From Variovorax sp. JS1663 (lineage in GTDB: Bacteria; Pseudomonadota; Gammaproteobacteria; Burkholderiales; Burkholderiaceae_C): a stretch of DNA of 64,000 nt. Made by a program: the position numbers and the translations under genes. Shown here piece by piece: positions 25,440 through 34,753 of the stretch; position 1 is the stretch's first letter; each line of letters begins with the position of its first letter. The stretch spans positions 186,001 to 250,000 of the forward strand of contig NZ_LYMK01000002.1 in NCBI RefSeq assembly GCF_002157355.1. Direction: 5' to 3'. The notes beneath the pieces are model-generated. The model was not told the origin of the DNA and did no database searches. It saw only the letters and a list, made by a program, of their open reading frames with translations.

Positions 25440-26084
25440 ATGAAAAGACTGCTGAGCTTCGTCTGCATCGCCACCCTCCTGGCCGGCTGCGCGACCCGCC
25501 CCAACGAAGGCCCCGGTTCCGGTTCCGGCGCGGATTACGTTCCCGTCGTGCAAGCCCCCACCAACGACCCGGCCGCCTATGAGGCGGATGTGGCCCGGTG
25601 CCGCACCTCGGCGGCCAGCATCCCCTTCCGCGCCAGCCAGCATGACGACGCGCTCTTCGTGCTCGACACGGGCGTCGTCGGTGCCGGCTGGATGGCCGGC
25701 ATCCCGACGCTGAGCGGCGTCGCGGTGGTCGGCGGCCTGTACGCCTTCCAGCGCGCCGTCTACACCCCCGAGCGCCGCGTCTGGTACTCCAGGCAGGAAA
25801 CCGCCATGCTCAACTGCCTCGCCCAGCGCGGTTACGTGAACCAGGACCCCAGCGTGCGCGTGACCTGGGTCCCGCCGGGGCAGCGCAGTGCCGAGGCTGC
25901 GCTGCGCGTGACCGGTGTGGACACCTACAACGCCGAGCAATTCGCCAAGGCCCGCCGCTGCAGCGTGCTGCCGATGGCGTCACTGGTCGAGAAGGGCCCC
26001 GGCTACGAGCGCCACAGCATCCCCTGCAGCAACGGGCAGGCCCTGGCCGTGCGCTGCGAGTTCGGGCACTGCCGGGCCGGGTAG
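25440..26084 (+). CDS. Lipoprotein of unknown function
   Basis: A 214-residue protein with a lipoprotein signal peptide: lipobox LAGC with Cys17 as the modified residue, followed by a Pro/Gly/Ser-rich linker. The middle (GVVGAGWMAGIPTLSGVAVVGGLYAF) is glycine-rich and could cross or dip into a membrane. Four further cysteines may form disulfides. I do not recognise a named family. A 32-bp piece from inside this gene (25801-25832) is duplicated at 22104-22135. The gene stands alone between the NTF2-like gene and the convergent HD-domain gene. Confidence 0.7.
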   Translation: MKRLLSFVCIATLLAGCATRPNEGPGSGSGADYVPVVQAPTNDPAAYEADVARCRTSAASIPFRASQHDDALFVLDTGVVGAGWMAGIPTLSGVAVVGGLYAFQRAVYTPERRVWYSRQETAMLNCLAQRGYVNQDPSVRVTWVPPGQRSAEAALRVTGVDTYNAEQFAKARRCSVLPMASLVEKGPGYERHSIPCSNGQALAVRCEFGHCRAG

Positions 26085-26152
26085 GGCGCGCAGCCGCCTC
26101 CTTCAGCCCGCAGCCTCGCAGGCCGCGACGTAGCGCACGACCAGCGACAGGC

Positions 26153-26725
26153 TCAGCGACCGCCCTGCATGCGGCGGCGGGTGTCCTCGTCCACCAGCGC
26201 CCGGATCGCCTGGAACAGCGGCGCCGTGCCGGTGTGCTTCCGGCCGTAGCCGAGGTTGAAGCCGTAGTCGAAGTCGTCTGCGTTCGCGCCCTGGTTGTGC
26301 TGCAGGATCGTCTCCAGCTTGTCCAGCGCCTTCACTGCCTGCGCTTCGGGCGTGGCAGCGGCCTCGTACTCGTCCCACAGGGCCAGCACGTGGCCGCGCA
26401 GGGCGGCATCGAGGCCGCGGGTCAGGAATGCGAGGTCCTGTCGTTCATGCGCGCTCTTGTCCGGATGCGCGCCCTGGTCGATCGCCGGGATATCGCCCCG
26501 GATCGCCTCGCCCAGGTCGTGCACCACGCACATCTTCAGCACCTTCAGCAGGTCCAGCCCGGCCAGTTCGTCCTCGAAGGCCATCGCCATCAGGCACAAC
26601 CGCCAGCTGTGCTCGGCGGTGCTCTCCGCGCGGCCGGTGGAGGTGTGGGCGCTGCGCAGCACGCTCTTGAGGCGCTCGGCCTCGCGCAGGAAGGCGAGGC
26701 GCGCCTGGATCTTCTCGATGTTCAT
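26153..26725 (-). CDS. HD-domain hydrolase, YfbR-like 5'-nucleotidase
   Basis: A 190-residue HD-superfamily phosphohydrolase. The metal-binding histidine is in STAEHSWR (His39), the HD pair in VVHDLGEAI (69-70) and a later Asp in KALDKLET. The pattern and size match YfbR-type enzymes that dephosphorylate deoxynucleoside 5'-monophosphates. The ATG at 26725 is the natural start. The gene lies 58 bases downstream of the XRE regulator on the same strand. Confidence 0.83.
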   Translation of the reverse strand: MNIEKIQARLAFLREAERLKSVLRSAHTSTGRAESTAEHSWRLCLMAMAFEDELAGLDLLKVLKMCVVHDLGEAIRGDIPAIDQGAHPDKSAHERQDLAFLTRGLDAALRGHVLALWDEYEAAATPEAQAVKALDKLETILQHNQGANADDFDYGFNLGYGRKHTGTAPLFQAIRALVDEDTRRRMQGGR

Positions 26726-26783
26726 CGGGCCGAGCCTAGGCGCATCGGCAGGGCGCGTCCACGCATCAAAAATGCGTGCAGGC

Positions 26784-27344
26784 TCAGAGCGTTTCGACCA
26801 GGCGCGCCGCCGTGCCGTCCGCCAGCGTGAGCCGCGTCCAGCGGCAGGTGCTCGGGTAGATGGGCACCTCCGCCGAGTCGTTGCCGCCACTGCCGAACTC
26901 CAGCGCCGGTGGCGCGAGCTGCTCGCGCCAGCCGATGGTCTCCAGTGTGGATTCCATGCCGACGATCTCCGGCGTCGCATAGCGCCAGAGCGAGCGGCCC
27001 AGCAGCTGCGCCAGGGGGATGCCGAACTCCGCCGCCCGCGAGGGCGAGCAGGCCAGCAGGCGGTGCGTGAGGTCGCACACCAGGTGCATGCCGCGCGGGC
27101 TCTCGGCCACCAGGCGGGCCAGCGCGCGGTCGGCCGCCGTGTCGAGCCGTGCCGCGAGCAACTGCTCGACCCGTCGGCGCTCGGCCGGCTCCATCGCCAT
27201 GCGCCCGGCCTCCCAGCGCGAGATGGTGGACTGGGCCACGCCGAAGAGCTCGGCCGCGTGCGACTGCTTGATGCGGTGCAGGCGGCGCCAGCGGTGGAGG
27301 GCGGCTCCAAGGGAGAGCGGAGTGTGAGACGCGGGACGGGGCAC
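26784..27344 (-). CDS. XRE-family regulator with PAS-like ligand domain (MmyB-type)
   Basis: A 186-residue protein. The Cro/C1 helix-turn-helix is at about residues 12-65 (RWRRLHRIKQSHAAELFGVAQ, ISRWEAGRM). The C-terminal part (RGMHLVCDLTHRLLACSPSR ... ARLVETL) resembles the PAS-like ligand-binding domain of MmyB-type regulators. It starts only 9 bases after the stop of dmpI and on the same strand, so it would be transcribed as the last gene of the phenol operon. A regulator here is not part of the classical dmp layout. It may sense a pathway metabolite or fatty acid; that is inference. Confidence 0.75.
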   Translation of the reverse strand: MPRPASHTPLSLGAALHRWRRLHRIKQSHAAELFGVAQSTISRWEAGRMAMEPAERRRVEQLLAARLDTAADRALARLVAESPRGMHLVCDLTHRLLACSPSRAAEFGIPLAQLLGRSLWRYATPEIVGMESTLETIGWREQLAPPALEFGSGGNDSAEVPIYPSTCRWTRLTLADGTAARLVETL

Positions 27345-27353
27345 GGGTGGATG

Positions 27354-27545
27354 CTATCGCCCCAGATCCTTCGCCGTCACCCCCGCAATCCCCCAGTTCT
27401 GCTTCGGCACGTCGTGCAGCCAGACGCGCACGTTCTCCTTCGGCGCGCCGACGGCATCCACGATCGCGAGCGTCACTTTCTCGATCAGCGCGCGCTTCTG
27501 CTCCTCGGTGCGGCCCTCGATGAGGTAGATCTGTGCAAAGGGCAT
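27354..27545 (-). CDS. dmpI: 4-Oxalocrotonate tautomerase
   Basis: A 63-residue tautomerase, the normal size. Met is removed to leave the catalytic Pro1 (MPFAQIYLIEGRTEEQK), and the Arg-containing VRVWLHDVP segment follows near residue 40. It converts 2-hydroxymuconate (enol) to 4-oxalocrotonate (keto) in the dehydrogenase branch of catechol meta-cleavage. The short ATG start at 27545 is required for Pro at position 2; longer frames are wrong. It is the last enzyme gene of the phenol operon, 10 bases after dmpH. Confidence 0.95.
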   Translation of the reverse strand: MPFAQIYLIEGRTEEQKRALIEKVTLAIVDAVGAPKENVRVWLHDVPKQNWGIAGVTAKDLGR

Positions 27546-27555
27546 CGTCCTCTCC

Positions 27556-28344
27556 TCAGGCAAAGCGCAGCCCGACGCTGCCCATGCCCTGCACCCGCAG
27601 TGTGACCGCATCGCCTGCTTCGACGGCCACCGCCTCGGTGATGCCGCCCGACAGGATCAGCGTGCCGGCGGGGATCTCCTCGCCGCGCGCGCCCAGGTGA
27701 TTGGCCAGCATCGCGATCGCCGCGGCCGGGTGGCCCAGCACGGCGGCGCCGGCGCCGAAGGCCACCGGCACGCCGTTCTTTTCCAGCACGATGCCGGTGA
27801 TGCGCAGGTCCACCTCGGCGGCCGGCCGCGCCCGGCCGCCGACCACGAAGCGCGCGGCCGAGGTGTTGTCGGCGACCACGCTCTTGAGGTCGAACTTGAA
27901 GTCGCGGTAGCGGCTGTCGATCACCTCGATGCCGGGCAGCACGAAGTCGGTGGCGGCCAGCACCGCGCCGATGTGGCAGCCCGGCCCCTTGAGCGCGCGG
28001 CGGGTGACGAAGGCGATCTCGGGCTCCACCTTGGGGTGGATCAGCTCGCTCACCCTGCACTCGGTGCCCTCGGGCAGCGCATGCGATTCGGCGAGAAAAC
28101 CGAACACCGGGCTGGCCACGCCCATCTGCTTCATCTTCGCGTGCGAGGTGAGGCCGGCCTTCAGGCCGACGATGCGCAGACCGCGGCCCTGCTTGCGTGC
28201 GCGGATGGCGTCCTGGATGGCATAGGCGTCGTCCCAGTCCATCTGCGGATGCTCGTCGGTGATCTTGGGCGTGTCGCGCACGCCGAGCTCGCAGCCCTCC
28301 AGGTGCTCGGCGAGCGCTGCAATAGTCCGTGCGTCGAGCTTCAT
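27556..28344 (-). CDS. dmpH: 4-Oxalocrotonate decarboxylase
   Basis: A 262-residue enzyme of the hydratase/decarboxylase family with the conserved [17 protein letters not shown], the metal-binding E-x-E of [10 protein letters not shown], and the C-terminal [13 protein letters not shown]. It removes CO2 from 4-oxalocrotonate with magnesium to give 2-hydroxypenta-2,4-dienoate, and usually forms a complex with the hydratase DmpE, to which it is related. Its ATG at 28344 overlaps the stop of dmpG by 4 bases (ATGA), a sign of coupled translation. Confidence 0.93.
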   Translation of the reverse strand: MKLDARTIAALAEHLEGCELGVRDTPKITDEHPQMDWDDAYAIQDAIRARKQGRGLRIVGLKAGLTSHAKMKQMGVASPVFGFLAESHALPEGTECRVSELIHPKVEPEIAFVTRRALKGPGCHIGAVLAATDFVLPGIEVIDSRYRDFKFDLKSVVADNTSAARFVVGGRARPAAEVDLRITGIVLEKNGVPVAFGAGAAVLGHPAAAIAMLANHLGARGEEIPAGTLILSGGITEAVAVEAGDAVTLRVQGMGSVGLRFA

Positions 28345-29402
28345 GCCGTCAGCTCCTGCGCGGTCTGCGCTGCCTGCGTTGCGCGGCGCGTGCGCGCCAG
28401 CGTGATCGCGGTGTCCTCGATCATGTCTTCCTGTCCGCCCACCATGCCGCGCCGCCCCAGCTCCACCAGGATCTCGCGCGCCGGCACGCCCCACTTCTGC
28501 TCGGCCCGCCTGGCGAAGAGCAGGAAGCTCGAATACACACCCGCGTAGCCCAGCGTGAGCGCATCGCGGTCCACGCGGATCGGCTGGTCCATGATCGGCA
28601 CCACCCGGTCCTCCGCCACGTCCTGGATCCTGAACAGGTCCACGCCGGTGGCGATGCCCATGCGCTCGCACACCGCGACGAACACCTCCAGCGGGGTGTT
28701 GCCCGCGCCCGCGCCCAGGCCCGCGGCGGCCGCGTCGATGCGCCTCGCCCCGGCCTCCACCGCGGCGATCGAGTTCGCCACGCCCATCGCCAGGTTGTGG
28801 TGGCCGTGAAAGCCCAGTTCGGTTTCGGGCTGGAGCGCCGCGCGCACGGCGCCGATGCGCGCCTTCACGTCCTCGGGCAGCATGTGGCCGGCCGAGTCGG
28901 TCACGTAGATGCAATTGGCGCCGTAGCCTTCCATCAGCAGCGCCTGGCGGACCAGCGTCTCGGGGCTGGCCATGTGTGCCATCATCAGGAAGCCCACCGT
29001 GTCCAGGTCGAGCCTGCGTGCCATCGTGATGTGCTGCTCCGCCACGTCGGCCTCGGTGCAGTGCGTGGCCACGCGCACCGTGTGCACGCCCAGGCCGTGC
29101 GCCATGCGCAGGTGGTCGACGGTGCCGATGCCGGGGATCAGCAGGGCCGAGACCTTGGCCCGGCGCATGCGCGGGATCACCGCGCCCAGGTAGGCCTCGT
29201 CGCCGTGGGCCGGGAAGCCGTAGTTGACCGAGCTGCCGCCCAGCCCGTCACCGTGCGTCACCTCGATCAGGGGCACGCCGGCCTCGTCGAGACCGGTGGC
29301 GATGTCGATCATCTGTTCGAGCGACATCTGGTGGCGCTTGGGATGCATGCCGTCGCGCAGCGTCATGTCGTGCACGGTGACGTGTTGTCCTTGAAGGCTC
29401 AT
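28341..29402 (-). CDS. dmpG: 4-Hydroxy-2-oxovalerate aldolase
   Basis: A 353-residue HMGL-like TIM-barrel aldolase. The N-terminal [15 protein letters not shown] carries the catalytic Arg and metal-binding Asp, and the metal-binding histidine pair sits in [17 protein letters not shown]. It splits 4-hydroxy-2-oxovalerate into pyruvate and acetaldehyde with manganese. The acetaldehyde is channelled to DmpF, encoded immediately upstream. The start at 29402 is used because it gives the family N-terminus [18 protein letters not shown]. Confidence 0.95.
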   Translation of the reverse strand: MSLQGQHVTVHDMTLRDGMHPKRHQMSLEQMIDIATGLDEAGVPLIEVTHGDGLGGSSVNYGFPAHGDEAYLGAVIPRMRRAKVSALLIPGIGTVDHLRMAHGLGVHTVRVATHCTEADVAEQHITMARRLDLDTVGFLMMAHMASPETLVRQALLMEGYGANCIYVTDSAGHMLPEDVKARIGAVRAALQPETELGFHGHHNLAMGVANSIAAVEAGARRIDAAAAGLGAGAGNTPLEVFVAVCERMGIATGVDLFRIQDVAEDRVVPIMDQPIRVDRDALTLGYAGVYSSFLLFARRAEQKWGVPAREILVELGRRGMVGGQEDMIEDTAITLARTRRATQAAQTAQELTA

Positions 29403-29412
29403 GGCGTATCTC

Positions 29413-30330
29413 CTAGGCGGCAAGGGCTTCAGGCTCGTAGCGGCCGGCGAGCATCGCCTCGGCGAAGAGCTCGGCGGTGCGGGCCGCGGCGGCGGTCATG
29501 ATGTCGAGGTTGCCGGCGTACCTGGGCAGGTAGTCGCCCAGGCCTTCCACCTCCAGGTAGATCGACACGCGCCGGCCGTCGAACACCGGCCCGTTGACCA
29601 GGCGGTAGCCCGGCACGTACTGGCGCACCTCGGCGATCATGCGGTGCACCGAGGCGGTGATGGCTTCCTCGTCGGGCTCGCCCTCGGTCAGGCAATGCAC
29701 CGTGTCGCGCATGATCAGCGGCGGCTCGGCCGGGTTGACGATGATGATCGCCTTGCCCCGCGCTGCGCCGCCCACGCGCTCCACCGCGCCGGCGGTGGTG
29801 CGGGTGAACTCGTCGATGTTCTTGCGCGTGCCCGGGCCCACCGAGCGGCTGGACACGGTGGCCACGATCTCGCCGTAGGCCACCGGCTGCACGCGCGAAA
29901 CGGCCGCCACCATCGGGATGGTGGCCTGGCCGCCGCAGGTGACCATGTTGACGTTCATCGGCTGCTGGTCCAGCTGCGCCTCGAGGTTGACCGGCGGCAC
30001 GCAGTAGGGGCCGATGGCTGCGGGCGTGAGGTCGATCATCAGCACGCCCAGCGCATTGAGCTTCGCGCTGTTCTCGGCATGCACGTAGGCGCTGGTGGCG
30101 TCGAAGGCGATCTGCACGCCGTCGGCCTCCACGTGGGGCAGCAGGCCGTCCACGCCCTCGGCGGTGGTCTTCAGGCCCATCTCGCGGGCGCGCTTCAGGC
30201 CATCGGATTCAGGGTCGATGCCCACCATCCACACCGGCTCCAGCACCGGGCTGCGCTGCAGCTTGGCGAGCAGGTCGGTGCCGATGTTGCCGGGACCGAT
30301 CAGCGCGCATCGGATCTTCTTCTGACTCAT
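29413..30330 (-). CDS. dmpF: Acetaldehyde dehydrogenase (acylating)
   Basis: A 305-residue enzyme with an NAD-binding Rossmann start ([16 protein letters not shown]) and the catalytic cysteine in [12 protein letters not shown] at 132, the same number as in DmpF of Pseudomonas CF600. It converts acetaldehyde and CoA to acetyl-CoA with NAD+. It forms a channelling complex with the aldolase DmpG, whose gene follows 10 bases downstream. Confidence 0.96.
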   Translation of the reverse strand: MSQKKIRCALIGPGNIGTDLLAKLQRSPVLEPVWMVGIDPESDGLKRAREMGLKTTAEGVDGLLPHVEADGVQIAFDATSAYVHAENSAKLNALGVLMIDLTPAAIGPYCVPPVNLEAQLDQQPMNVNMVTCGGQATIPMVAAVSRVQPVAYGEIVATVSSRSVGPGTRKNIDEFTRTTAGAVERVGGAARGKAIIIVNPAEPPLIMRDTVHCLTEGEPDEEAITASVHRMIAEVRQYVPGYRLVNGPVFDGRRVSIYLEVEGLGDYLPRYAGNLDIMTAAAARTAELFAEAMLAGRYEPEALAA

Positions 30331-30343
30331 GGGGATTTCCTCT

Positions 30344-31126
30344 TCAGTGAAAACGGACCGAGCAGCCGCCGAGGCCGCCGATGGACACGCGGAAGTTGTC
30401 GCCGGCCTTGGCCGGGAACATGGCGGCCAGCGCGCCGGAGAGCACCACCTCGCCGGCCTTCAGGCCGATGCCCAGCTGGCCCAGCGTGTTGGCCAGCCAG
30501 GCCACCGCGTTGAGCGGCGAGCCCAGCGCGGCCGCGCCGGCGCCGGTGGCGACGATCTCGCCGTTCTTCTCCAGCACCATGCCGCAGGTCGTGAGGTCCG
30601 CGCGCCGCGGGTCGACGGCGCTGTCACCGAGCACGAAGACGCCGCAGGAGGCGTTGTCGGCCACGGTGTCGGCGATCTTGATCTTCCAGTCGCGGATGCG
30701 CGAGTCGACGATCTCGAAGCAGGGCATCACGCACTCGGTGGCGGCCAGCACGTCGGCCGCGCCGATGCCCGGTCCCATCAGGTCGCGCTTGAGCACGAAG
30801 GCAATCTCGCCCTCGGCCTTGGGCTGGATCAGCGTCGCGCTGTCGATGGCCTCGCCCTCGTTCACCACCATGCCGTCGAGCAGGTAGCCGAAGTCGGGCT
30901 GGTACACGCCCAGCATGTTCATCACGGCGCGCGAGGTCACGCCGATCTTCTTGCCGACGACACGCTCGCCGGCCTCCAGGCGGCGCGCGATCATGCGCTG
31001 CTGGATGCGGTAGGCGTCCTCGATGCCGATGCCCTCGTGGCGCTCGCTCAGCGGCGCCACTGGCTGGCGCGTCGTGAGCGCGGTGTAGAGCTCGTCTCCG
31101 AGCTGCTCGATCAGTAGCGGGTCCAT
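30344..31126 (-). CDS. dmpE: 2-Oxopent-4-enoate hydratase
   Basis: A 260-residue hydratase related in sequence to DmpH. Conserved parts include [20 protein letters not shown] and the metal-binding [13 protein letters not shown]. It adds water to 2-hydroxypenta-2,4-dienoate to give 4-hydroxy-2-oxovalerate, the point where the hydrolytic and dehydrogenase branches of the pathway join. It lies between dmpD (22 bases) and dmpF (13 bases). Confidence 0.94.
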   Translation of the reverse strand: MDPLLIEQLGDELYTALTTRQPVAPLSERHEGIGIEDAYRIQQRMIARRLEAGERVVGKKIGVTSRAVMNMLGVYQPDFGYLLDGMVVNEGEAIDSATLIQPKAEGEIAFVLKRDLMGPGIGAADVLAATECVMPCFEIVDSRIRDWKIKIADTVADNASCGVFVLGDSAVDPRRADLTTCGMVLEKNGEIVATGAGAAALGSPLNAVAWLANTLGQLGIGLKAGEVVLSGALAAMFPAKAGDNFRVSIGGLGGCSVRFH

Positions 31127-31148
31127 GTGGATCTTTCGTCGCGTTGAA

Positions 31149-31982
31149 TCAGGGGCCTTCGGCCAGGAAGTCGCGCACCAGCCGCACGAAGCGCGCGCCG
31201 TGCTCGATCTGCGTCCAGTGGCCGCAGCGGCCGAACACGTGCAGCTGGCTGTTCGGGATCCACTGCGCCAGGGTGAGCGAGGTGGCCAGCGGAATCACCT
31301 GGTCCTCGCGGCCGTGCACCAGCAGCGTCTCGTGGGGCAGGGCGCGGATGGCCGCCTCGGGGCTGGCCATGGCATCGACCCAGCGCTGGCGTGGCGCCGG
31401 GAACATCGCCGCGAAGGACTCCTGAAAGCCGGGCCGTATGCTGGCCTCGTAGCGCAATTGCGCCAGCTCGTCGGTGACCAGGGCGCGATCGAAGGCGAAC
31501 ACGTCCATGATCCGGCGCATGGCCTCGAAGGAGGGCGTGTAGCCCCACACCGCATCCAGGCCCGGCGTGATCTCGAAGGGCACGCCCACGCTGCCCATCA
31601 GCACCAGCCGCCGCACGCGGTGCGGCGCGCGGATGGCCAGGGCGAGGGACAGCGCCCCGCCGAAGGAGTTGCCGACCAGGTCGGTGCGCTCGATGTCGAG
31701 CGCGTCCAGCAGGTCGAGTGCCTGCTGCACCCAGCCGTCCATCGTGTAGCGCGTAAGCGGCAGGCGTTCGGTGAAGCCGAAGCCCGCCATGTCCGGCGCG
31801 ATCACGCGCCGCGTCTTCGCGAGCTCCGGCAGCGCCAGCCGCCAGTTGGCCCAGGCGCTCACGCCGGGGCCGGAGCCGTGGATCAGCAGCACCGGCGGGC
31901 CTTCGCCCAGGTCGTGCACGTTGGTGTGGAAGGCGCCGGTGCGCACGCGGCCGGCGATCTCGGGATGGTTCACCTCGCGCAC
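31149..31982 (-). CDS. dmpD: 2-Hydroxymuconic semialdehyde hydrolase
   Basis: A 277-residue alpha/beta hydrolase specific for carbon-carbon bonds. The oxyanion-hole motif is IHGSGPGVSAW, the nucleophile Ser106 lies in GNSFGGALS, and the acid/histidine pair is in GREDQVIPL and GRCGHWTQIEH. It cleaves 2-hydroxymuconic semialdehyde to formate and 2-hydroxypenta-2,4-dienoate and is essential for ketones made from methylcatechols. Its ATG follows the dmpC stop by a single base. Confidence 0.95.
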   Translation of the reverse strand: MREVNHPEIAGRVRTGAFHTNVHDLGEGPPVLLIHGSGPGVSAWANWRLALPELAKTRRVIAPDMAGFGFTERLPLTRYTMDGWVQQALDLLDALDIERTDLVGNSFGGALSLALAIRAPHRVRRLVLMGSVGVPFEITPGLDAVWGYTPSFEAMRRIMDVFAFDRALVTDELAQLRYEASIRPGFQESFAAMFPAPRQRWVDAMASPEAAIRALPHETLLVHGREDQVIPLATSLTLAQWIPNSQLHVFGRCGHWTQIEHGARFVRLVRDFLAEGP

Positions 31983-31983
31983 C

Positions 31984-33444
31984 TCACAGCTTGATGCAGA
32001 CGTTGCGGAGCTCGGTGTAGAACTCCAGCGAATGCACGCCGCCCTCGCGCCCGATGCCCGAGGCCTTGGCGCCGCCGAAGGCGGTGCGCAGGTCGCGCAG
32101 GAACCAGCTGTTGACCCAGCAGATGCCCACCTCGATCCGCCGCGCCACGCGGTGCGCCCGGCCGAGGTGCTGCGTCCACACGGTGGTGGCCAGGCCGTAG
32201 TCGGTGGCGTTCGCCAGCGCGATCGCCTCCTCCTCCGTGTCGAAGGGCGCGACGTGGCAGCAGGGGCCGAAGATCTCCTCGCGGATCACCGCGGCCGACT
32301 CGGGCAGGCCGGTCCAGATGGTGGGCTGCACCCAGTGGCCCTCGGCCAGCGCACCGGCCATCTTCGGCACGCCGCCGCCGGTGACGACGGTGGCGCCTTC
32401 CTTCACCGCCTTGGCGTAGTAGCCCAGCACCTTCTGCTGGTGCTCCCGGGAGATCAGCGGCCCGATGCCGACGCCGGGCTCTTCCGAGGGCCCCGGCTTC
32501 AGCGCCTCGGCCTTCGCCTTGAGCGCGGCGACGAAGCGCTCGAAGATCGGCCGCTCCACGTACACCCGCTCGGTGCCCAGGCAGACCTGGCCGCAGTTCT
32601 CGAAGGCGCTGCGCGTGATGCCGGCCACCGCCTGATCGAAGTCGGCGTCGGCGAACACGATGCCGGCGTTCTTGCCGCCCAGCTCGAAGGACACGGGCCG
32701 AACGCCCTGGGCCGCGGCCGCCATGATGGCTTCGCCGGTGCGCGTCTCGCCGGTGAAGGTGATCGCGTTCACGCCCGGGTGGCGCGTGAGGAACTCGCCG
32801 GCCGAGCCCGGCCCGAAGCCGTGCACCACGTTGTAGACGCCGGGCGGGATGCCCACCGCGTTCATCACCTCGCCCAGCAGCGTGGCGGTGGCGGGCGTTT
32901 CCTCCGAGGGCTTGACCACCACCGCGTTGCCGCAGGCCAGCGCTGGGCCGACCTTCCAGGTCATCAGCAGCAGCGGCAGGTTCCACGGGCACACCACGCC
33001 GATCACGCCCACCGGCGAGCGCACCGCGTAGTTGAGCGCCTGGCCGCCGTCGGGCGTGGCCATCTCGAAGCTCTCGGCAGGCACGTTCTTCACCATGTCG
33101 GCGAAGACCTTGAAGTTGGCCGCGCCGCGCGGAATGTCCACGTGCGAGGCCAGCGCATGCGGCTTGCCGGTGTCGGCCATCTCGGCCTGCAGGAAGTCGT
33201 CGAAGCGGCGGTTGATCTCGTCGGCCACCGCGTACAGCAGCTCGACACGGCGTGCCACCGCCATGCGGCCCCATTCGCCCGAGAGCGCGGCGCGGGCGGC
33301 GCGCACCGCCGCGTCGACCTCGGCGGCGCCGGCCTCGTGCACCCGGCCCAGCACGCGGTTGTCCACCGGCGCACGGTTCTCGAAGGTGTTGCCGGTGGCG
33401 ACGAACTCGCCGCCGATGAAGTTGAGGAACTGCTTCATCGCCAT
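31984..33444 (-). CDS. dmpC: 2-Hydroxymuconic semialdehyde dehydrogenase
   Basis: A 486-residue NAD-dependent aldehyde dehydrogenase with VICPWNLPLLLMTWK, the glutamate motif FELGGKNAGIVF and the catalytic cysteine in NCGQVCLGTERV. It oxidises 2-hydroxymuconic semialdehyde to 2-hydroxymuconate, the entry to the 4-oxalocrotonate branch. It lies 4 bases after dmpB and 1 base before dmpD. Confidence 0.95.
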   Translation of the reverse strand: MAMKQFLNFIGGEFVATGNTFENRAPVDNRVLGRVHEAGAAEVDAAVRAARAALSGEWGRMAVARRVELLYAVADEINRRFDDFLQAEMADTGKPHALASHVDIPRGAANFKVFADMVKNVPAESFEMATPDGGQALNYAVRSPVGVIGVVCPWNLPLLLMTWKVGPALACGNAVVVKPSEETPATATLLGEVMNAVGIPPGVYNVVHGFGPGSAGEFLTRHPGVNAITFTGETRTGEAIMAAAAQGVRPVSFELGGKNAGIVFADADFDQAVAGITRSAFENCGQVCLGTERVYVERPIFERFVAALKAKAEALKPGPSEEPGVGIGPLISREHQQKVLGYYAKAVKEGATVVTGGGVPKMAGALAEGHWVQPTIWTGLPESAAVIREEIFGPCCHVAPFDTEEEAIALANATDYGLATTVWTQHLGRAHRVARRIEVGICWVNSWFLRDLRTAFGGAKASGIGREGGVHSLEFYTELRNVCIKL

Positions 33445-33448
33445 GCCC

Positions 33449-34381
33449 TCAGGTCAGCACCGACAGGAAGTTCTCGTTGAGCTTGCGGTCGTGGTAGAAG
33501 ATCGCACGCCCCAGCTCGTCGTCGGTCCACACCAGCGGCGGCTTGTCCGGGTAGTAGATGTAGCCGCCGGAGAAGACCTCGTTGCGGTTGCCGCTCGGGT
33601 CGAAGAAGTAGATGGTCTCGCCGCGCGTGATGCCGTGGCGCGTGGGCCCGATGTCCAGCGACACCCGCTTCTTGGTGATGATGTCCGCCGCCTTCAGCAC
33701 CTCGCCCCAGTTGTCGAGCATGAAGGAGGCGTGGTGGAACTTGTTCTTCTCCGCGTGGCGGATGAAGGCGATGTCGTGCGGCTTGGTGCTGCAGGTCAGG
33801 AAGGCCGCGATCAGCATCTTCTCGGGGCCGGCCACCACCTTCTCGGCCAGCTCGAAGCCCAGCACCTCGGTGAACAGCTTCACCGTGCCGTCGACATCGT
33901 CGCCGTAGAGCAGGCAGTGGTCGAAGCGCGAGGGCGCCATGCCCTTGAGGTCGTCGGGCGAGACCTCGGGGTTCTCGTAGGGCATGCCGTTGCCCACCTT
34001 GTCCTTCTCGGCGAAGAGCTCCATCACGTGGCCGGTGGGCACGGTGAAGCGCAGGCGCCGGCCGGTCTTCAGGAGCTCGCCGGCCTCGACCCAGCCGATG
34101 TCGCTCGCGAGCCCGCTGGCCTTGAGCTCCGCGGCCAGCCGCTCCAGCGTGGCCGGCGAGTCGACGCGGAAGCCCATGAAGTCCATGCCGGCCGTGTCGG
34201 CCTCGCGCAGCACCACGCTGTGGTGGTCGTGCTCGTCCCAGGCCTTGAAATAGATGCGGCCCTGCGCGTCGCGGCCGGTCTCGATGAGGCCGAGCACGTC
34301 GCGGTAGTGCCGCAGCGATGCGGCCATGTCGAGCACGCGAAGCTGGACGTGGCCGGGGCGAAGTACGCCGGTGAGTGCCAT
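33449..34381 (-). CDS. dmpB: Catechol 2,3-dioxygenase
   Basis: A 310-residue extradiol dioxygenase of two vicinal-oxygen-chelate repeats. The iron ligands are His155 (RFDHCLLYG), His217 (KFHHASFML) and Glu268 (NRNEVFSGG), and the signature around [19 protein letters not shown] is clear. It opens catechol next to the hydroxyl groups to give the yellow 2-hydroxymuconic semialdehyde. The ATG at 34381 gives the standard [16 protein letters not shown] start. The gene is followed by dmpC and preceded by the ferredoxin gene that keeps its iron reduced. Confidence 0.96.
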   Translation of the reverse strand: MALTGVLRPGHVQLRVLDMAASLRHYRDVLGLIETGRDAQGRIYFKAWDEHDHHSVVLREADTAGMDFMGFRVDSPATLERLAAELKASGLASDIGWVEAGELLKTGRRLRFTVPTGHVMELFAEKDKVGNGMPYENPEVSPDDLKGMAPSRFDHCLLYGDDVDGTVKLFTEVLGFELAEKVVAGPEKMLIAAFLTCSTKPHDIAFIRHAEKNKFHHASFMLDNWGEVLKAADIITKKRVSLDIGPTRHGITRGETIYFFDPSGNRNEVFSGGYIYYPDKPPLVWTDDELGRAIFYHDRKLNENFLSVLT

Positions 34382-34404
34382 GGTGAATCTCCTTGGGGTG
34401 GGTT

Positions 34405-34743
34405 TCAGGGGTGGGGATGGGGTGGTGGCGCCAGGTGGCGCTCGATGCAGCGGGCCATGCGGTCGACGGCGCGCAGGGCCAGGTCGCTGCGCGGGTAGGC
34501 GCGGCAGGCCAGCACGTAGCCCTGCGCCTCTTCCTCCGCGCTGACGTGGCAGCGGCTCATGCGCTCGCAGCGCGTCTTGCCTGATTCGATGTGCACCTTG
34601 CACACGCCGCAGCCGCCGCCGCGGCAGCCGACCGGGATGCCCTTGCGGCCGAGCTGTTCCATGCCGCCCAGCAGGGTCTGGTCGGCGCGGCAGCGGTACC
34701 GCTCCTGCGTGTTGCCGATGGCGATCGCGTAGGTGGTGGTCAT
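34405..34743 (-). CDS. dmpQ: Plant-type ferredoxin of the phenol/catechol pathway
   Basis: A 112-residue [2Fe-2S] ferredoxin. The cluster cysteines are in [13 protein letters not shown] and the later [11 protein letters not shown]. DmpQ/XylT-type ferredoxins re-reduce catechol 2,3-dioxygenase when its iron becomes oxidised by substituted catechols. It sits between dmpP (10 bases) and dmpB (23 bases), the classical position. The proline/histidine-rich C-terminus is unusual but short. Confidence 0.92.
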   Translation of the reverse strand: MTTTYAIAIGNTQERYRCRADQTLLGGMEQLGRKGIPVGCRGGGCGVCKVHIESGKTRCERMSRCHVSAEEEAQGYVLACRAYPRSDLALRAVDRMARCIERHLAPPPHPHP

Positions 34744-34753
34744 GTAGCGAAGC

